The position numbers and the translations under genes were made by a program. A stretch of DNA of 64,000 nucleotides from Methylococcales bacterium (GTDB taxonomy: Bacteria; Pseudomonadota; Gammaproteobacteria; Methylococcales; Methylomonadaceae), in assembly GCA_026399015.1 (NCBI GenBank), contig JAPLRS010000042.1:1-64000 (forward strand), given 5' to 3'. The notes under the pieces are model-generated. The model was not told where the DNA came from. It worked only from the letters and a program-made list of their open reading frames with translations, and ran no database searches. Below are positions 9,446 to 18,510 of the stretch, piece by piece; position 1 is the stretch's first letter, and the number at the start of each line of letters is the position of its first letter.

Positions 9446-10174
9446 TTAATGATGCATAGAATGATCAGTAATTAACATAGGATTCAACCATGGAAACGCC
9501 GCCAAAAGCGCAAGTATTACCATAAATATCCCTATAATTTGTTTGAAGCGTTGCATCCTTGATAAACGTGTTAAGACTTGTGTCATCACTCCAATACCCA
9601 TAACGGCAGGCAATGTGCCTAGGCCAAAAGCCAGCATAGTAAACGCGCTCTTAGTCACATCCCCCGAAGTTGCCGCTAATGCCAAAGCGGAATAAACCAA
9701 CCCACAAGGTAACCAACCCCAAACCATCCCAAATAAATAGGCTTGAGTATGGTTTTTTACCGGGATTAATTTACGACCGTAAGGCTCAATTTGTTTCCAA
9801 ATATTAACCCCCGCTTTTTCAATATAAGCAAAGCGTGGAAACCAGCCGGCGATATAAACACCCGCACCCGCCATAATAATAGCCGATAGTATTTGTAAAA
9901 AACGATGCCCATTAAAATCACCCAATGGCATACTTAATAAGGCTTCTATACTACCAATTAAGGCACCTGCCAAAGCGTAACTTGTTATTCGACCGAAGTT
10001 ATAATTAAACACAAACGGTAGAAGTAACTTTTTGTTATTTCGAATTTCGGGACTTAAACTGAGGGTTAAAGTACCTATGATGGAACCACACATGCCAATA
10101 CAATGCAGACTACTGAACAAGCCCATCATAAAAGCGACCCAATAAGAGGACGTAAAACTAGGATCAAATATCAT
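9446..10174 (-). CDS. Sulfite exporter TauE/SafE-family (DsbD-like) membrane protein
   Basis: 242 aa, about six membrane segments. The N-terminal segment has SSLHCIGMCG at 21-30, the cysteine-pair motif of the SafE/UreH-like group related to the membrane part of DsbD. Relatives sit beside cytochrome oxidase maturation (cco) genes or metal-handling genes and are thought to move electrons or metals across the inner membrane; the annotation as sulfite exporter is inherited from the Pfam name. Here its only close partner is the sigma-54 activator gene 8 bases downstream. Function uncertain. Confidence 0.8.
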   Translation of the reverse strand: MIFDPSFTSSYWVAFMMGLFSSLHCIGMCGSIIGTLTLSLSPEIRNNKKLLLPFVFNYNFGRITSYALAGALIGSIEALLSMPLGDFNGHRFLQILSAIIMAGAGVYIAGWFPRFAYIEKAGVNIWKQIEPYGRKLIPVKNHTQAYLFGMVWGWLPCGLVYSALALAATSGDVTKSAFTMLAFGLGTLPAVMGIGVMTQVLTRLSRMQRFKQIIGIFMVILALLAAFPWLNPMLITDHSMHH

Positions 10175-10215
10175 AGTAAAGTTTAAGTTTAGAATTCAAT
10201 AAATAGGGATCAAAA

Positions 10216-10932
10216 TTAAAACTGCGACAAAATTTGCGCTTGAATCTTCTCAGCCATGGCTTTACGGTCTGCTGCATCACGAATAGGACGACCTACTACA
10301 ATATAATCAGCACCATTTTCAAAAGCCATTTCTACACTAACCACGCGTTTTTGATCATCGTCTACACGATTGTCTACTGGACGAATACCCGGTGTAATCA
10401 CCAATAATTTTTGACCTAGTTCTTCTCTGATCATCGAGACTTCTAAACCCGATGAAACAATACCGTCACAACCAATTTGTAAAGCGCGCTTAGCTCGCGA
10501 TAACACTAAATCACGGACATCACATTTAAAGCCTAAATCATCTAAATCACCACGATCTAAGCTAGTAAGTGCTGTAACAGCTAACACTTTAAGATCACCT
10601 TTGGATTTAGCGGCAGCTTCCATAATGGCATCATTGCCATGTATCGTTGCTAAATCAACACCTTTGCTACTTAAGGCTTTAATCGCCCTACCCACAGTTT
10701 CAGGCACATCAAAGAACTTAAGATCAACAAATACTTTTTTATTCTGTTGCTTTAACCACTCAATAAAGCCGAAATAATCGCCTGACATGAATAACTCCAT
10801 GCCGACTTTATAAAAAATCACCGAATCACCTAACTCTTCCACTAACGCTTGTGCTTCTGGGATACTCGGAACATCCAACGCCATAATTAAACGTTCGCGG
10901 ACAGGAATTGCTTTAGTTGATATCAATGTCAT
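10216..10932 (-). CDS. pyrF: Orotidine 5'-phosphate decarboxylase
   Basis: 238 aa. Converts OMP to UMP in the last step of de novo pyrimidine synthesis. The catalytic cluster KVFVDLKFFDVPETV (Lys-Asp-x-Lys type, about 65-79) is present, as are the N-terminal MALDVPS and the phosphate-binding TPGIRPV and VVGRPIRDA near 180 and 213. Length and motifs are typical. The upstream rhodanese gene is in the same direction, 47 bases away; the downstream SafE-like gene starts 41 bases on. Confidence 0.96.
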   Translation of the reverse strand: MTLISTKAIPVRERLIMALDVPSIPEAQALVEELGDSVIFYKVGMELFMSGDYFGFIEWLKQQNKKVFVDLKFFDVPETVGRAIKALSSKGVDLATIHGNDAIMEAAAKSKGDLKVLAVTALTSLDRGDLDDLGFKCDVRDLVLSRAKRALQIGCDGIVSSGLEVSMIREELGQKLLVITPGIRPVDNRVDDDQKRVVSVEMAFENGADYIVVGRPIRDAADRKAMAEKIQAQILSQF

Positions 10933-10979
10933 AAATCTTATAAATATTAAAATTGTTATTGTAAAAAACTATCGAGTGC

Positions 10980-11381
10980 TTATTCTGTTTTTAAACCTGC
11001 TTTTTCCCACGCTATGATCCCACCTTCCATATTATAGACTTTAGAAAAACCCGCAGATTTTAACACATCACTGGCTTGCGCAGAGCGTCTACCCGAACGA
11101 CATTGCGCAATAATCTGACTATCTTGATAAGGTTTGAGCTCAGCTAAGCGTCCAGGCAATTGAGCTAACGGAATATGAATTGCTCCTGGAATATGTTCTT
11201 CATTCCATTCACTGTCTTCACGAACATCCAGAATAATAGCTGATTTTTTTTGTAATAACTGCTCTGACTCTACTGGTGATATAGCCTGAAGTTCATGTTC
11301 TTCTGCTACTGTAATTCCACTATTTAAGGCGAATAAAACAATACCTGCTAATTGAAAACTCTTAAAATACTGCATAGTCAT
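10980..11381 (-). CDS. Periplasmic rhodanese-like protein
   Basis: 133 aa. An N-terminal signal peptide (about 1-26, ending TVAEEHE) is followed by a single rhodanese domain. IILDVREDSEWNEEHIPGAIHIPL is the typical first half, and the active-site loop CRSGRR with its catalytic Cys (about residue 94) shows the enzyme can probably carry a persulfide. Such exported single-domain rhodaneses transfer sulfur in the periplasm, but the acceptor is unknown. Faces the divergent AEC transporter gene across a 183-base AT-rich intergenic region. Confidence 0.88.
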   Translation of the reverse strand: MTMQYFKSFQLAGIVLFALNSGITVAEEHELQAISPVESEQLLQKKSAIILDVREDSEWNEEHIPGAIHIPLAQLPGRLAELKPYQDSQIIAQCRSGRRSAQASDVLKSAGFSKVYNMEGGIIAWEKAGLKTE

Positions 11382-11564
11382 ACTCCTAAATAATGGATTA
11401 GATAAATATAAATTGCCCTATACTCTTATGTCACTGAATTATGCATTTATCTAATTCACAAGAGGCACAGTTTCTGATTTATATGATATATATTACCGTA
11501 ACTTCGCTTAGATACAATTAATAAGTGCTCGTTAATATTACTCCATCAATAAATCTGATTACCC

Positions 11565-12494
11565 ATGAACGCCACATTATTACAAATGTCCCTCTTAATG
11601 GCTTGCGGCATAGGCTGGAAAATAGCCAAACCAGCCAATTTGGGTGCAGAACAAACTCGATTAATACTCACTTCCGTCGTCTATTATTTATTACTTCCAG
11701 CAATGGTGTTAGAAGTCTTGTGGAGCTCTGACTTAGGTAGCCACTCTTTTAACTTTATGCTGGTGGGCGCCAGTAGTATCTTACTCGCCATGCTTTGCAC
11801 TTGGGTTATAGGTGTATTATTCAAATTAGAAAACAAACGCTTAGGCGCCATCATTTTAGCAACCGTACCCAATGTAACCTATCTAGGCCTACCTGTTTTA
11901 GAACAAACCTTTGGCTATTGGGCACGCTCCGTGGCTATTCAAGTTGATCTTTTTTCTGCGGCCCCTATCGTTTTTACCTTAGGCATAATGATAGCCAGAC
12001 ATTATGGTGAAGAAACTTCAGAACAACCTAAATCAACGCTATCTTTTTTAAATGCACCACCCTTTTGGGCAGCCGCCATAGCGATTACCTTAAACCTTAA
12101 TGGTATTATTTCTCCTCTTTGGTTTACTGGCGTCTTACAGAAACTTTCTGGTGCTGTCGTGCCTTTAATGCTGTTTTCTTTAGGTTTGGCTTTAAGCTGG
12201 CAAGCTGTTACCCGTAAAAACCTGCCTTATGTGCTACCGATAGTCATTATTAAGATGTGCTTACTGCCCTTGTTTGCCATGACACTCATTTCCTACCTAC
12301 CCATGGAAGGCCACTATAAAGCGGCAGCGGTATTAGATTTAGCGATGCCCAGTATGGTAGTTGGTGTGGTATTTTGTGATAGATACAAACTTGATAGTGC
12401 ACTCTATGCCATGACCGTTACCGTGACCACCGCAATGAGTTTATTTAGCCTACCTTTTTGGCATCACCTACTAGTCAATGAGTTTATGAAATGA
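11565..12494 (+). CDS. AEC (auxin efflux carrier) family transporter
   Basis: 309 aa, about ten membrane segments arranged as two similar halves. The NVTYLGLPVLEQTFG stretch (about 103-117) and VLDLAMPSMVVGVVF (about 258-272) are the broken-helix regions characteristic of the AEC/YfdV family. Bacterial members move small organic acids such as malate or malonate; the substrate cannot be read here, though a dicarboxylate would fit the serine-cycle neighbourhood. The start ATG at 11565 was chosen because the protein begins with the first membrane helix. Stop overlaps the cinA ATG by four bases. Confidence 0.82.
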   Translation: MNATLLQMSLLMACGIGWKIAKPANLGAEQTRLILTSVVYYLLLPAMVLEVLWSSDLGSHSFNFMLVGASSILLAMLCTWVIGVLFKLENKRLGAIILATVPNVTYLGLPVLEQTFGYWARSVAIQVDLFSAAPIVFTLGIMIARHYGEETSEQPKSTLSFLNAPPFWAAAIAITLNLNGIISPLWFTGVLQKLSGAVVPLMLFSLGLALSWQAVTRKNLPYVLPIVIIKMCLLPLFAMTLISYLPMEGHYKAAAVLDLAMPSMVVGVVFCDRYKLDSALYAMTVTVTTAMSLFSLPFWHHLLVNEFMK

Positions 12495-13693
12495 ATCCAA
12501 CTCTAGAAATATTCTCGCAAGGCGAAGAAATTGTCACCGGCCAAACGGTTGATACTAATGCCGCTTGGTTAGCGCAAGAAGCCATTCATTGTGGTTTTAC
12601 AGTCACTCGCCATACTGCAGTCGGCGACAAATTAACTGATTTAATCAACTTACTCAACGACATTGCGGCAAGAGCGGATTGCTGTATTTGCACCGGGGGA
12701 TTGGGTCCAACTTCTGACGATTTAACCGCCGAAGCAGTGGCAAGCGCTTTTAACAGACCCTTAGAATTTGATGATATTGCTTTTGAGCAAATTAAAGAAT
12801 TCTTTGACCGTAGAAACCGGCCCATGCCTGAGGTTAATAAAAAACAAGCGCTATTACCCCAGACAGCAAAACGCATTGATAACACGTGGGGCACAGCACC
12901 AGGCTTTGCTTTACAGCACCAACGCTGTTGGTTTGTATTTTTACCAGGCGTACCTTCAGAAATGAAAGGTTTATTTTTAGAACACGTTAAACCAGATTTA
13001 TTAACTCGCTTCACCTTACAGCCTCCACATTTAGTCAGCCTAAAAACCTTAGGCGTGGGTGAATCTGCCATTCAAGAACTTATAAAAGACATAAAGATAC
13101 CTGAAACTATTGAATTGGGCTTTAGAGCGGGCACAGATGATGTGCAAACAAAACTACTGTTTCCCTTTGATTACCCTAAGACTGATTTAGACAGTTTAGT
13201 CGCTGAATTTAGCCAATGTTTAGGTGATTATGTATTTGCTATTGATGGTTTAGAGGAACCTACCGGTGATTTGGCTTTTGAAATTAATAAATTAATGACC
13301 GCTACAAACCATACCTTAGCAATCATTGAAACAGCCAGTCATGGTTTATTAGCAGCAAAATGCGTTGGCTATGATTGGTTGATACAAGCAAGTTATGATA
13401 AAAATATTAGCCAATCGAACCAAGTACTGAGTTCATCGGAACTACTTAATACCGCAAAAAACTTAGCGCTGAATCTACAAGAAAAAACTGATGGAAGTTT
13501 GGTGTTAGTCCAACTTTACACTGGTAAACCAGAGGCTTTAAAAGATAAAAATTTAGCCATCCAAGTCCTGACAGTGTTACGTGTTGATAAAACCTTTTAT
13601 GAGTCCATCCATACCATCTTAGGTCCTATAACAAGAAAACAAAACCAAGCCGCACTATTAAGCCTAGATCTGTTGAGACGTTATTTAAAATAG
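12491..13693 (+). CDS. cinA: CinA-like protein with degenerate amidase domain
   Basis: 400 aa. The N-terminal MoCF-like domain (1-170) is well conserved: GEEIVTGQTVDTNAAWLA, TGGLGPTSDD at 68-77, KQALLPQTA and FLPGVPSEM at 150-158. This half in other CinA proteins is an ADP-ribose/NMN-pathway pyrophosphatase. The C-terminal domain should be an NMN amidohydrolase (PncC) with the motif ESCTGG; the matching place reads ETASHGLLAAK (280-290), so the catalytic Ser-Cys-Thr-Gly-Gly is lost and the rest of the domain is poorly conserved. The protein probably keeps only the first activity. ATGA overlap with the AEC transporter suggests co-translation. Confidence 0.85.
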   Translation: MNPTLEIFSQGEEIVTGQTVDTNAAWLAQEAIHCGFTVTRHTAVGDKLTDLINLLNDIAARADCCICTGGLGPTSDDLTAEAVASAFNRPLEFDDIAFEQIKEFFDRRNRPMPEVNKKQALLPQTAKRIDNTWGTAPGFALQHQRCWFVFLPGVPSEMKGLFLEHVKPDLLTRFTLQPPHLVSLKTLGVGESAIQELIKDIKIPETIELGFRAGTDDVQTKLLFPFDYPKTDLDSLVAEFSQCLGDYVFAIDGLEEPTGDLAFEINKLMTATNHTLAIIETASHGLLAAKCVGYDWLIQASYDKNISQSNQVLSSSELLNTAKNLALNLQEKTDGSLVLVQLYTGKPEALKDKNLAIQVLTVLRVDKTFYESIHTILGPITRKQNQAALLSLDLLRRYLK

Positions 13694-13718
13694 GATGTGC
13701 CGACATAGAAGGCGCATC
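13694..13718 (+). terminator. Hairpin after cinA
   Basis: GATGTGCC (13694-13701) pairs with GGCGCATC (13711-13718) including one G-T pair, directly after the cinA stop codon. No strong T-run follows, so termination is only plausible. Confidence 0.3.
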
Positions 13719-13811
13719 AATTAAAGTGATTTGGATCCAGGTAGTACTTATGGAAAAGTTGTGGCTGTAACAGGATTTAATTGTGAGATTTTTTAGACTT
13801 ATAGCAAGTGA

Positions 13812-13838
13812 CTAGAGCAATCCTATGGACTGCTCTAG
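13812..13838. terminator. Hairpin between convergent cinA and mtkB
   Basis: CTAGAGCA (13812-13819) and TGCTCTAG (13831-13838) form a perfect 8-bp stem with an 11-base loop in the 172-base space between convergent genes. No clean T-run lies on either side, so it may be a weak bidirectional terminator or an mRNA 3'-end structure. Confidence 0.35.
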
Positions 13839-13865
13839 CATGAGACTTTTACGAACTTTAACTGC

Positions 13866-14753
13866 TTATAACGTCGCTAACACCGCGGCAACAGTTTCAC
13901 CCATTGCTGATGGAGTTGGGCTGATATGAACACCCAATTCTCTTAAGATGGCTACTTTTTCTGCTGCGCCTTCACCAGCAGAAGAAATAATCGCACCGGC
14001 ATGCCCCATACGACGACCTTCTGGTGCAGTTAATCCGGCAATATAGGCAATTACTGGTTTTGTCATATGCTCTTTCGCATACAAGCCCGCTTCAACTTCT
14101 TGTGGACCACCGATCTCACCAATCATTAAAACTACTTTGGTTTCTGGATCATTCTCAAAGTGCTCTAAAATGTCACGGTGTGAACTACCATTGATAGGAT
14201 CACCACCGATACCGACAGAAGAAGAAATACCAATACCCAAACGTTTCATTTGGTCAGCCGCTTCATACCCTAAAGTTCCAGAACGACCTACGATACCCAC
14301 ATTACCTTGTTTGTAAATATGACCTGGCATAATACCTAACATTGAACGACCAGGACTGATAGTACCCGCACAGTTAGGGCCGGTTAAGATCATGCGCTCT
14401 TCAACAGGAAAACGACGCAAAAAGTTTTTAACCGTCATCATGTCTTGAGTAGGAATACCATCGGTAATCGCTACGCAATATTTAATACCTGCATCAGCGG
14501 CTTCCATAATTGAGTCCGCAGCAAAAGCGGGGGGTACAAAAATAATACTTGCTTCAGCGCCGGCTTGGTTTACAGCTTCTTTAACAGTGTTAAATACAGG
14601 TAAACCTAAGTGTGTTTGACCACCTTTACCTGGTGTTACACCACCGACTACTTTTGATCCGTAATTGATCATGTCTTGAGCATGAAAACTACCGATTTTA
14701 CCAGTGAAGCCTTGCACAATAATACGGGTTGTTTCGTTAATAAAAATTGCCAT
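13866..14753 (-). CDS. mtkB: Malate-CoA ligase, alpha subunit
   Basis: 295 aa. With MtkA it makes malyl-CoA from malate, CoA and ATP, the step before acetyl-CoA release in the serine cycle. The CoA-binding fold starts TRIIVQGFTGKIGSFHAQ; GPNCAGTISPG and GIVGRSGTLGYEA are the nucleotide/CoA motifs, and GRRMGHAGAII places the phosphohistidine at His251. The family is shared with succinyl-CoA synthetase alpha (SucD). I prefer malate thiokinase because the gene abuts mtkA and lies next to malyl-CoA lyase and other serine-cycle genes, with no TCA genes nearby. Its ATG follows the mtkA stop with no gap. Confidence 0.9.
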   Translation of the reverse strand: MAIFINETTRIIVQGFTGKIGSFHAQDMINYGSKVVGGVTPGKGGQTHLGLPVFNTVKEAVNQAGAEASIIFVPPAFAADSIMEAADAGIKYCVAITDGIPTQDMMTVKNFLRRFPVEERMILTGPNCAGTISPGRSMLGIMPGHIYKQGNVGIVGRSGTLGYEAADQMKRLGIGISSSVGIGGDPINGSSHRDILEHFENDPETKVVLMIGEIGGPQEVEAGLYAKEHMTKPVIAYIAGLTAPEGRRMGHAGAIISSAGEGAAEKVAILRELGVHISPTPSAMGETVAAVLATL

Positions 14754-15947
14754 TTAAATTTCTCCAGCCGCTTCTTTTGCTACTACTTCGTTACGCGCTT
14801 GCACTGCTTTTTCTGCTGCTTCGGCTAAAGTTTCTGCAGTAATAATCGGTAAACCACTTTCTTTAATGATACGTTGACCTTCTTCAACGTTAGTACCTGA
14901 TAAACGCACAATCAATGGTACTTTCATGTCAATTTTTCTAACCGCTTGCACAACACCTTCAGCGATCCAATCACAACGATTGATACCCGCAAAGATATTA
15001 ACCAACATCGCTTTAACACCTTGATCTGCTAAAACTAAACGGAAAGCTTTTTCAGTACGTTCAGCAGAAGCTCCACCGCCTACATCCAGGAAGTTAGCAG
15101 GTTCGCCACCGGCTAATTTAATCATGTCCATAGTTGCCATCGCCAAACCAGCACCATTGATCATACAACCAATATCACCGTCTAAGCCCACATAGCTTAA
15201 GCCACGATCAGCTGCAGCCATTTCACGAGGATCTTCTTGAGTTTTATCGCGTAATTCAGAAATTTTAAGCTGTCTAAATAGAGCGTTATCATCAAAACCC
15301 ATCTTAGCGTCTAAAGCAACTAGTTCATTGCTACTAGTAACTACTAATGGATTAATTTCAAGCATGCTAACATCTAAAGCCCGCAAAGCTTTGTAACAAC
15401 CCTTAATAGTTTTTACTGCATGACTCATGATTTCAGGCTCTAAACCTAGTGCAAAAGCCATTTCACGCGCTTGATAATCTTGTAAACCTACAGCAGGTTC
15501 TATGTATATTTTAGTAATCGCATCAGGATTTGTAACCGCAAGCTCTTCGATATCCATACCACCTTGTGCAGACCCTACCATTACGATTCGCTCTGAACTA
15601 CGATCAACTAAGAAGCAAAAATACAACTCTTTAACAATATCGGTACCCGCTTCAACATACAAACGTGAGCAAACCTTACCTGCAGGGCCAGTTTGATGAG
15701 TGACTAATCTTTTACCCAATAAAGCACCCGCTGCTGCTTCTACTTCATCGTGGGTTTTACAAATTTTAATACCACCCGCTTTACCACGCGCACCTGAATG
15801 AATTTGTGCTTTTACCGCCCAAACATGCCCACCGATTTCTCTAGCACGCTGTACAGCATCTTCAGAACTATAGGCTAAACCGCCTTCAGCGATTTTAATA
15901 CCATACCCACTTAAAATATCTTTGGCTTGATACTCATGAATATCCAC
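14754..15947 (-). CDS. mtkA: Malate-CoA ligase, beta subunit
   Basis: 397 aa. ATP-grasp subunit of malate thiokinase. It begins [17 protein letters not shown], the usual start of the SucC/MtkA family, with [15 protein letters not shown] at about 45-59 in the nucleotide-binding domain, LEINPLVV near 197-204 and the C-terminal loop [12 protein letters not shown] and IFAGINRCD that contacts the alpha-subunit histidine. It is upstream of mtkB and downstream of mcl in one minus-strand run (mcl-mtkA-mtkB). Sequence alone does not separate malate from succinate specificity; gene context does. Confidence 0.9.
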   Translation of the reverse strand: MDIHEYQAKDILSGYGIKIAEGGLAYSSEDAVQRAREIGGHVWAVKAQIHSGARGKAGGIKICKTHDEVEAAAGALLGKRLVTHQTGPAGKVCSRLYVEAGTDIVKELYFCFLVDRSSERIVMVGSAQGGMDIEELAVTNPDAITKIYIEPAVGLQDYQAREMAFALGLEPEIMSHAVKTIKGCYKALRALDVSMLEINPLVVTSSNELVALDAKMGFDDNALFRQLKISELRDKTQEDPREMAAADRGLSYVGLDGDIGCMINGAGLAMATMDMIKLAGGEPANFLDVGGGASAERTEKAFRLVLADQGVKAMLVNIFAGINRCDWIAEGVVQAVRKIDMKVPLIVRLSGTNVEEGQRIIKESGLPIITAETLAEAAEKAVQARNEVVAKEAAGEI

Positions 15948-16027
15948 AGCATCTCTCTTTAATTAATATAAATTTACATGAACGATTCAAAAACTTAGGC
16001 AATAATTGCCTGTATTTTTAAACCCTA

Positions 16028-16978
16028 TTATTTAGTTTTTGCAGCAATAGCTTCTGCCGCTTTCACAACATTATTTGCCATTTTTTCTGAGGCCGCATCA
16101 ATCAAGCGACCATCTAATGCCGCCGCACCTTTGCCTTGCGCTGCCGCTTCTTGTAAAGCTACTAAAATTCTGCGCGCTTTTTCTACTTCAGCTGCGGGTG
16201 GTGTAAACACTTCATTCGCTAACTCAACTTGAGTTGGATGAATCGCCCATTTTCCTTCACAACCTAATGCCGCTGCGCGTCTTGCCGCGGCTTTATAACC
16301 TTCTGGGTCTTTAAAATCACCAAATGGGCCATCAATAGGACGTAAGCCAAAAGCACGACAAGCCACTGTCATACGACTAATTGCCGCATGCCATTGATCA
16401 CCAGGATAATCAGGATTTAAGCCACCGATATTAGTCGTTCTAGCACGGTTACTTGCTGCATAATCTGCTACGCCAAAATGTAAGGCTTCTAATCGACCTG
16501 AAGCACCATTACGCGCGATGTCTTCAACATTAGCCATACCTAACGCTGTTTCTATTAAGGCTTCGATTCCGATTTTATTTTTTAAGCCTTGTTGCATTTC
16601 TAACTGATTCAACATGGCTTCAACCATGTAAACATCAGAATAAACGCCAACCTTTGGAATTAAGATAGTGTCGATTTTTTCGCCAGCTTGCTCTACCAAG
16701 TCAACCACATCGCGTACCATGTACTGAGTATCTAGGCCGTTAATACGAATCGATACCGTCACACCGTGACCTTTCCAATCTAAATCATTGATCGCTTCAA
16801 TGATATTTTTTCTAGCACGTAATTTGTCATCAGGTGCAACAGCGTCTTCAAGATCAAGAAAAATAAAATCAGCACCACTCTTCATCGCCTTTTCAAACAT
16901 CTCGGGACTTGAACCCGGAACGGCTAACTCACAACGCTGAACACGTTGAACTGACGCTGTATATAAAGTGTGACTCAT
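16028..16978 (-). CDS. mcl: L-malyl-CoA/beta-methylmalyl-CoA lyase
   Basis: 316 aa. Cleaves malyl-CoA to acetyl-CoA and glyoxylate, the reaction that regenerates glyoxylate in the serine cycle. It is an HpcH/HpaI aldolase-fold (citrate-lyase beta-like) protein: RCELAVPGSSPEMFEKA near the start, FLDLEDAVAPDDK at about 40-52 with the metal/CoA-site acidic residues, RINGLDT at about 78-84, LIPKVG, GIEALIETA with the metal-binding Glu, and GKWAIHPTQVE near 243. Length is typical. It is the first gene of the mcl-mtkA-mtkB run, divergent from sga. Confidence 0.93.
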   Translation of the reverse strand: MSHTLYTASVQRVQRCELAVPGSSPEMFEKAMKSGADFIFLDLEDAVAPDDKLRARKNIIEAINDLDWKGHGVTVSIRINGLDTQYMVRDVVDLVEQAGEKIDTILIPKVGVYSDVYMVEAMLNQLEMQQGLKNKIGIEALIETALGMANVEDIARNGASGRLEALHFGVADYAASNRARTTNIGGLNPDYPGDQWHAAISRMTVACRAFGLRPIDGPFGDFKDPEGYKAAARRAAALGCEGKWAIHPTQVELANEVFTPPAAEVEKARRILVALQEAAAQGKGAAALDGRLIDAASEKMANNVVKAAEAIAAKTK

Positions 16979-17244
16979 TTGTAAATTCCTAATGGCAATT
17001 AGTGTAAATATTCTTGCTTCTAACTTGTGTAAAGGCCCAAAGCTCTACGCGAGAAACAAATAAACCGCCCATTCTACTTTTCACGAGATTAAAGTCAATT
17101 TTTTAACACATACTTTTGATATAAATTTTAATCAAATCTTGCTGATTGGCATCGCCTATGTCATTATTGCCAGTTTTTTGGGTATTTAGCTTAATTCCCA
17201 AAGCCAGTTTCTATCATTCCAACAACTATTTAAGAGGCTAACCT

Positions 17245-18411
17245 ATGGCAGGTCGTAACCACCTTTATATTCCAGGCCCTACAAACGTGCCTAACGAAAT
17301 TTTAAATGCGATGCATGTTACGATGGAAGACCATCGCTCACCCGTATTTCCAAAGCTATTAACACCTCTTTTACAAGATTTAAAAAAAATCTTCAGAACA
17401 GAAACTGGTCAAGCATTTATCTTTCCAGCGACAGGCACTGCTGGTTGGGAAATTGCATTAACAAACACTTTAAACCCAGGCGACAAAGTATTAATTTATC
17501 GCTTTGGTCAATTTAGCCATTTATGGGCTGAAATGGGTAAACGTTTAGGTCTAGATGTTGAAATTCATCAAGAAACTTGGGGTAAAGGCATTCCCCTAGA
17601 TAAATTAGAAGCTCGTTTAAAAGAAGATACTAACCACGAAATCAAAGCAGTTTTAGCGACGCACAATGAAACAGCAACAGGCGTAAGAAGTGATATCGCT
17701 GGTGTTCGTAAAGCAATGGACGCAAGCAATCACCCTGCTTTATTATTTGTTGATGGTGTAAGCTCTATCGCCAGCCTTGAGTTTAAAATGGATGAATGGG
17801 GTGTTGATGGTGCCATCAGTGGCTCTCAAAAAGGTTTCATGATGCCTGCGGGCGGTGCTTTTATGGCTTTTAGTCAAAAAGCCTTAAAAGCCACAGAAAC
17901 AGCAAGTTTCCCACGTTGCTTTTTAGACTTAAAAGATCAAATCAACACTAACAAAGATGGTTACACGCCATACACACCTGCGTTACCGATTTTATACGGT
18001 TTACGTAAAGCCATTGATATGTTGCTTGAAGAAGGCTTAGAAAATGTTTACGCACGTCACTTCCGTTTAGCAGAAGGCACGCGTAAAGCAGTTGAAGCAT
18101 GGGGCTTAAAGATTTGTGCTCAACCAGGTTTTGAATCTGACACAGTAACTGCAGTAATGGTACCTGAAGACAAAGATGCGCGTGACGTTATCAGCACTGC
18201 TTTTAATAAATACAACATTTCTTTAGGTGGCGGTTTATCTGAACTTCTAGGTAAAGCTTTCCGTATCGGCCATGTGGGCGATATGAATGATGTTTCAATG
18301 TTAGGTGCTATTGCCGGCGTTGAAATGGCTTTATTAGATAACGGTTTTGACATTAAACCAGGTAGTGGTGTTGCTGCTGCTATTGAGTATTACCGCTCAA
18401 CAGCTAAGTAA
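17245..18411 (+). CDS. sga: Serine-glyoxylate aminotransferase
   Basis: 388 aa. PLP enzyme transferring the amino group of serine to glyoxylate, giving hydroxypyruvate and glycine. Begins AGRNHLYIPGPTNVPNEI, as in methylotroph SgaA. FVDGVSSIASLEF supplies the PLP-ring Asp and SGSQKGFMMPAGG the Schiff-base Lys (about residue 197). Belongs to class V aminotransferases, and the methylotroph context supports this over alanine-glyoxylate transaminase. AAGAGGC lies 8 bases before the ATG as ribosome binding site. It is divergent from mcl, with 266 bases between the two starts, and is followed by a strong terminator. Confidence 0.95.
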   Translation: MAGRNHLYIPGPTNVPNEILNAMHVTMEDHRSPVFPKLLTPLLQDLKKIFRTETGQAFIFPATGTAGWEIALTNTLNPGDKVLIYRFGQFSHLWAEMGKRLGLDVEIHQETWGKGIPLDKLEARLKEDTNHEIKAVLATHNETATGVRSDIAGVRKAMDASNHPALLFVDGVSSIASLEFKMDEWGVDGAISGSQKGFMMPAGGAFMAFSQKALKATETASFPRCFLDLKDQINTNKDGYTPYTPALPILYGLRKAIDMLLEEGLENVYARHFRLAEGTRKAVEAWGLKICAQPGFESDTVTAVMVPEDKDARDVISTAFNKYNISLGGGLSELLGKAFRIGHVGDMNDVSMLGAIAGVEMALLDNGFDIKPGSGVAAAIEYYRSTAK

Positions 18412-18418
18412 TTAGCTT

Positions 18419-18455
18419 AAAAAACTGCGTAGCCCATTAGGTTACGCAGTTTTTA
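18419..18455 (+). terminator. Rho-independent terminator after sga
   Basis: AAAACTGCGTA (18421-18431) pairs with TACGCAGTTTT (18443-18453) around an 11-base loop, followed by T residues. It starts ten bases after the sga stop and separates sga from hprA transcriptionally, at least in part. Confidence 0.8.
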
Positions 18456-18510
18456 ATACTTATAGACTCTCCGTAAAACAATCTTTCTTTGATCGCATTA
18501 AGGATATGAA

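Noticed and set aside
11525-11731. Small plus-strand ORF overlapping the AEC transporter start
   Set aside because: It lies in another frame of the real gene and has no protein-like features.
13866-15947. sucCD (succinyl-CoA synthetase)
   Set aside because: Same family, but the genes lie in a run with malyl-CoA lyase and face other serine-cycle genes, so mtkAB is the better call.
16979-17244. Riboswitch upstream of sga or mcl
   Set aside because: No glycine, THF or other riboswitch core was recognisable; the gap looks like a plain divergent promoter region.
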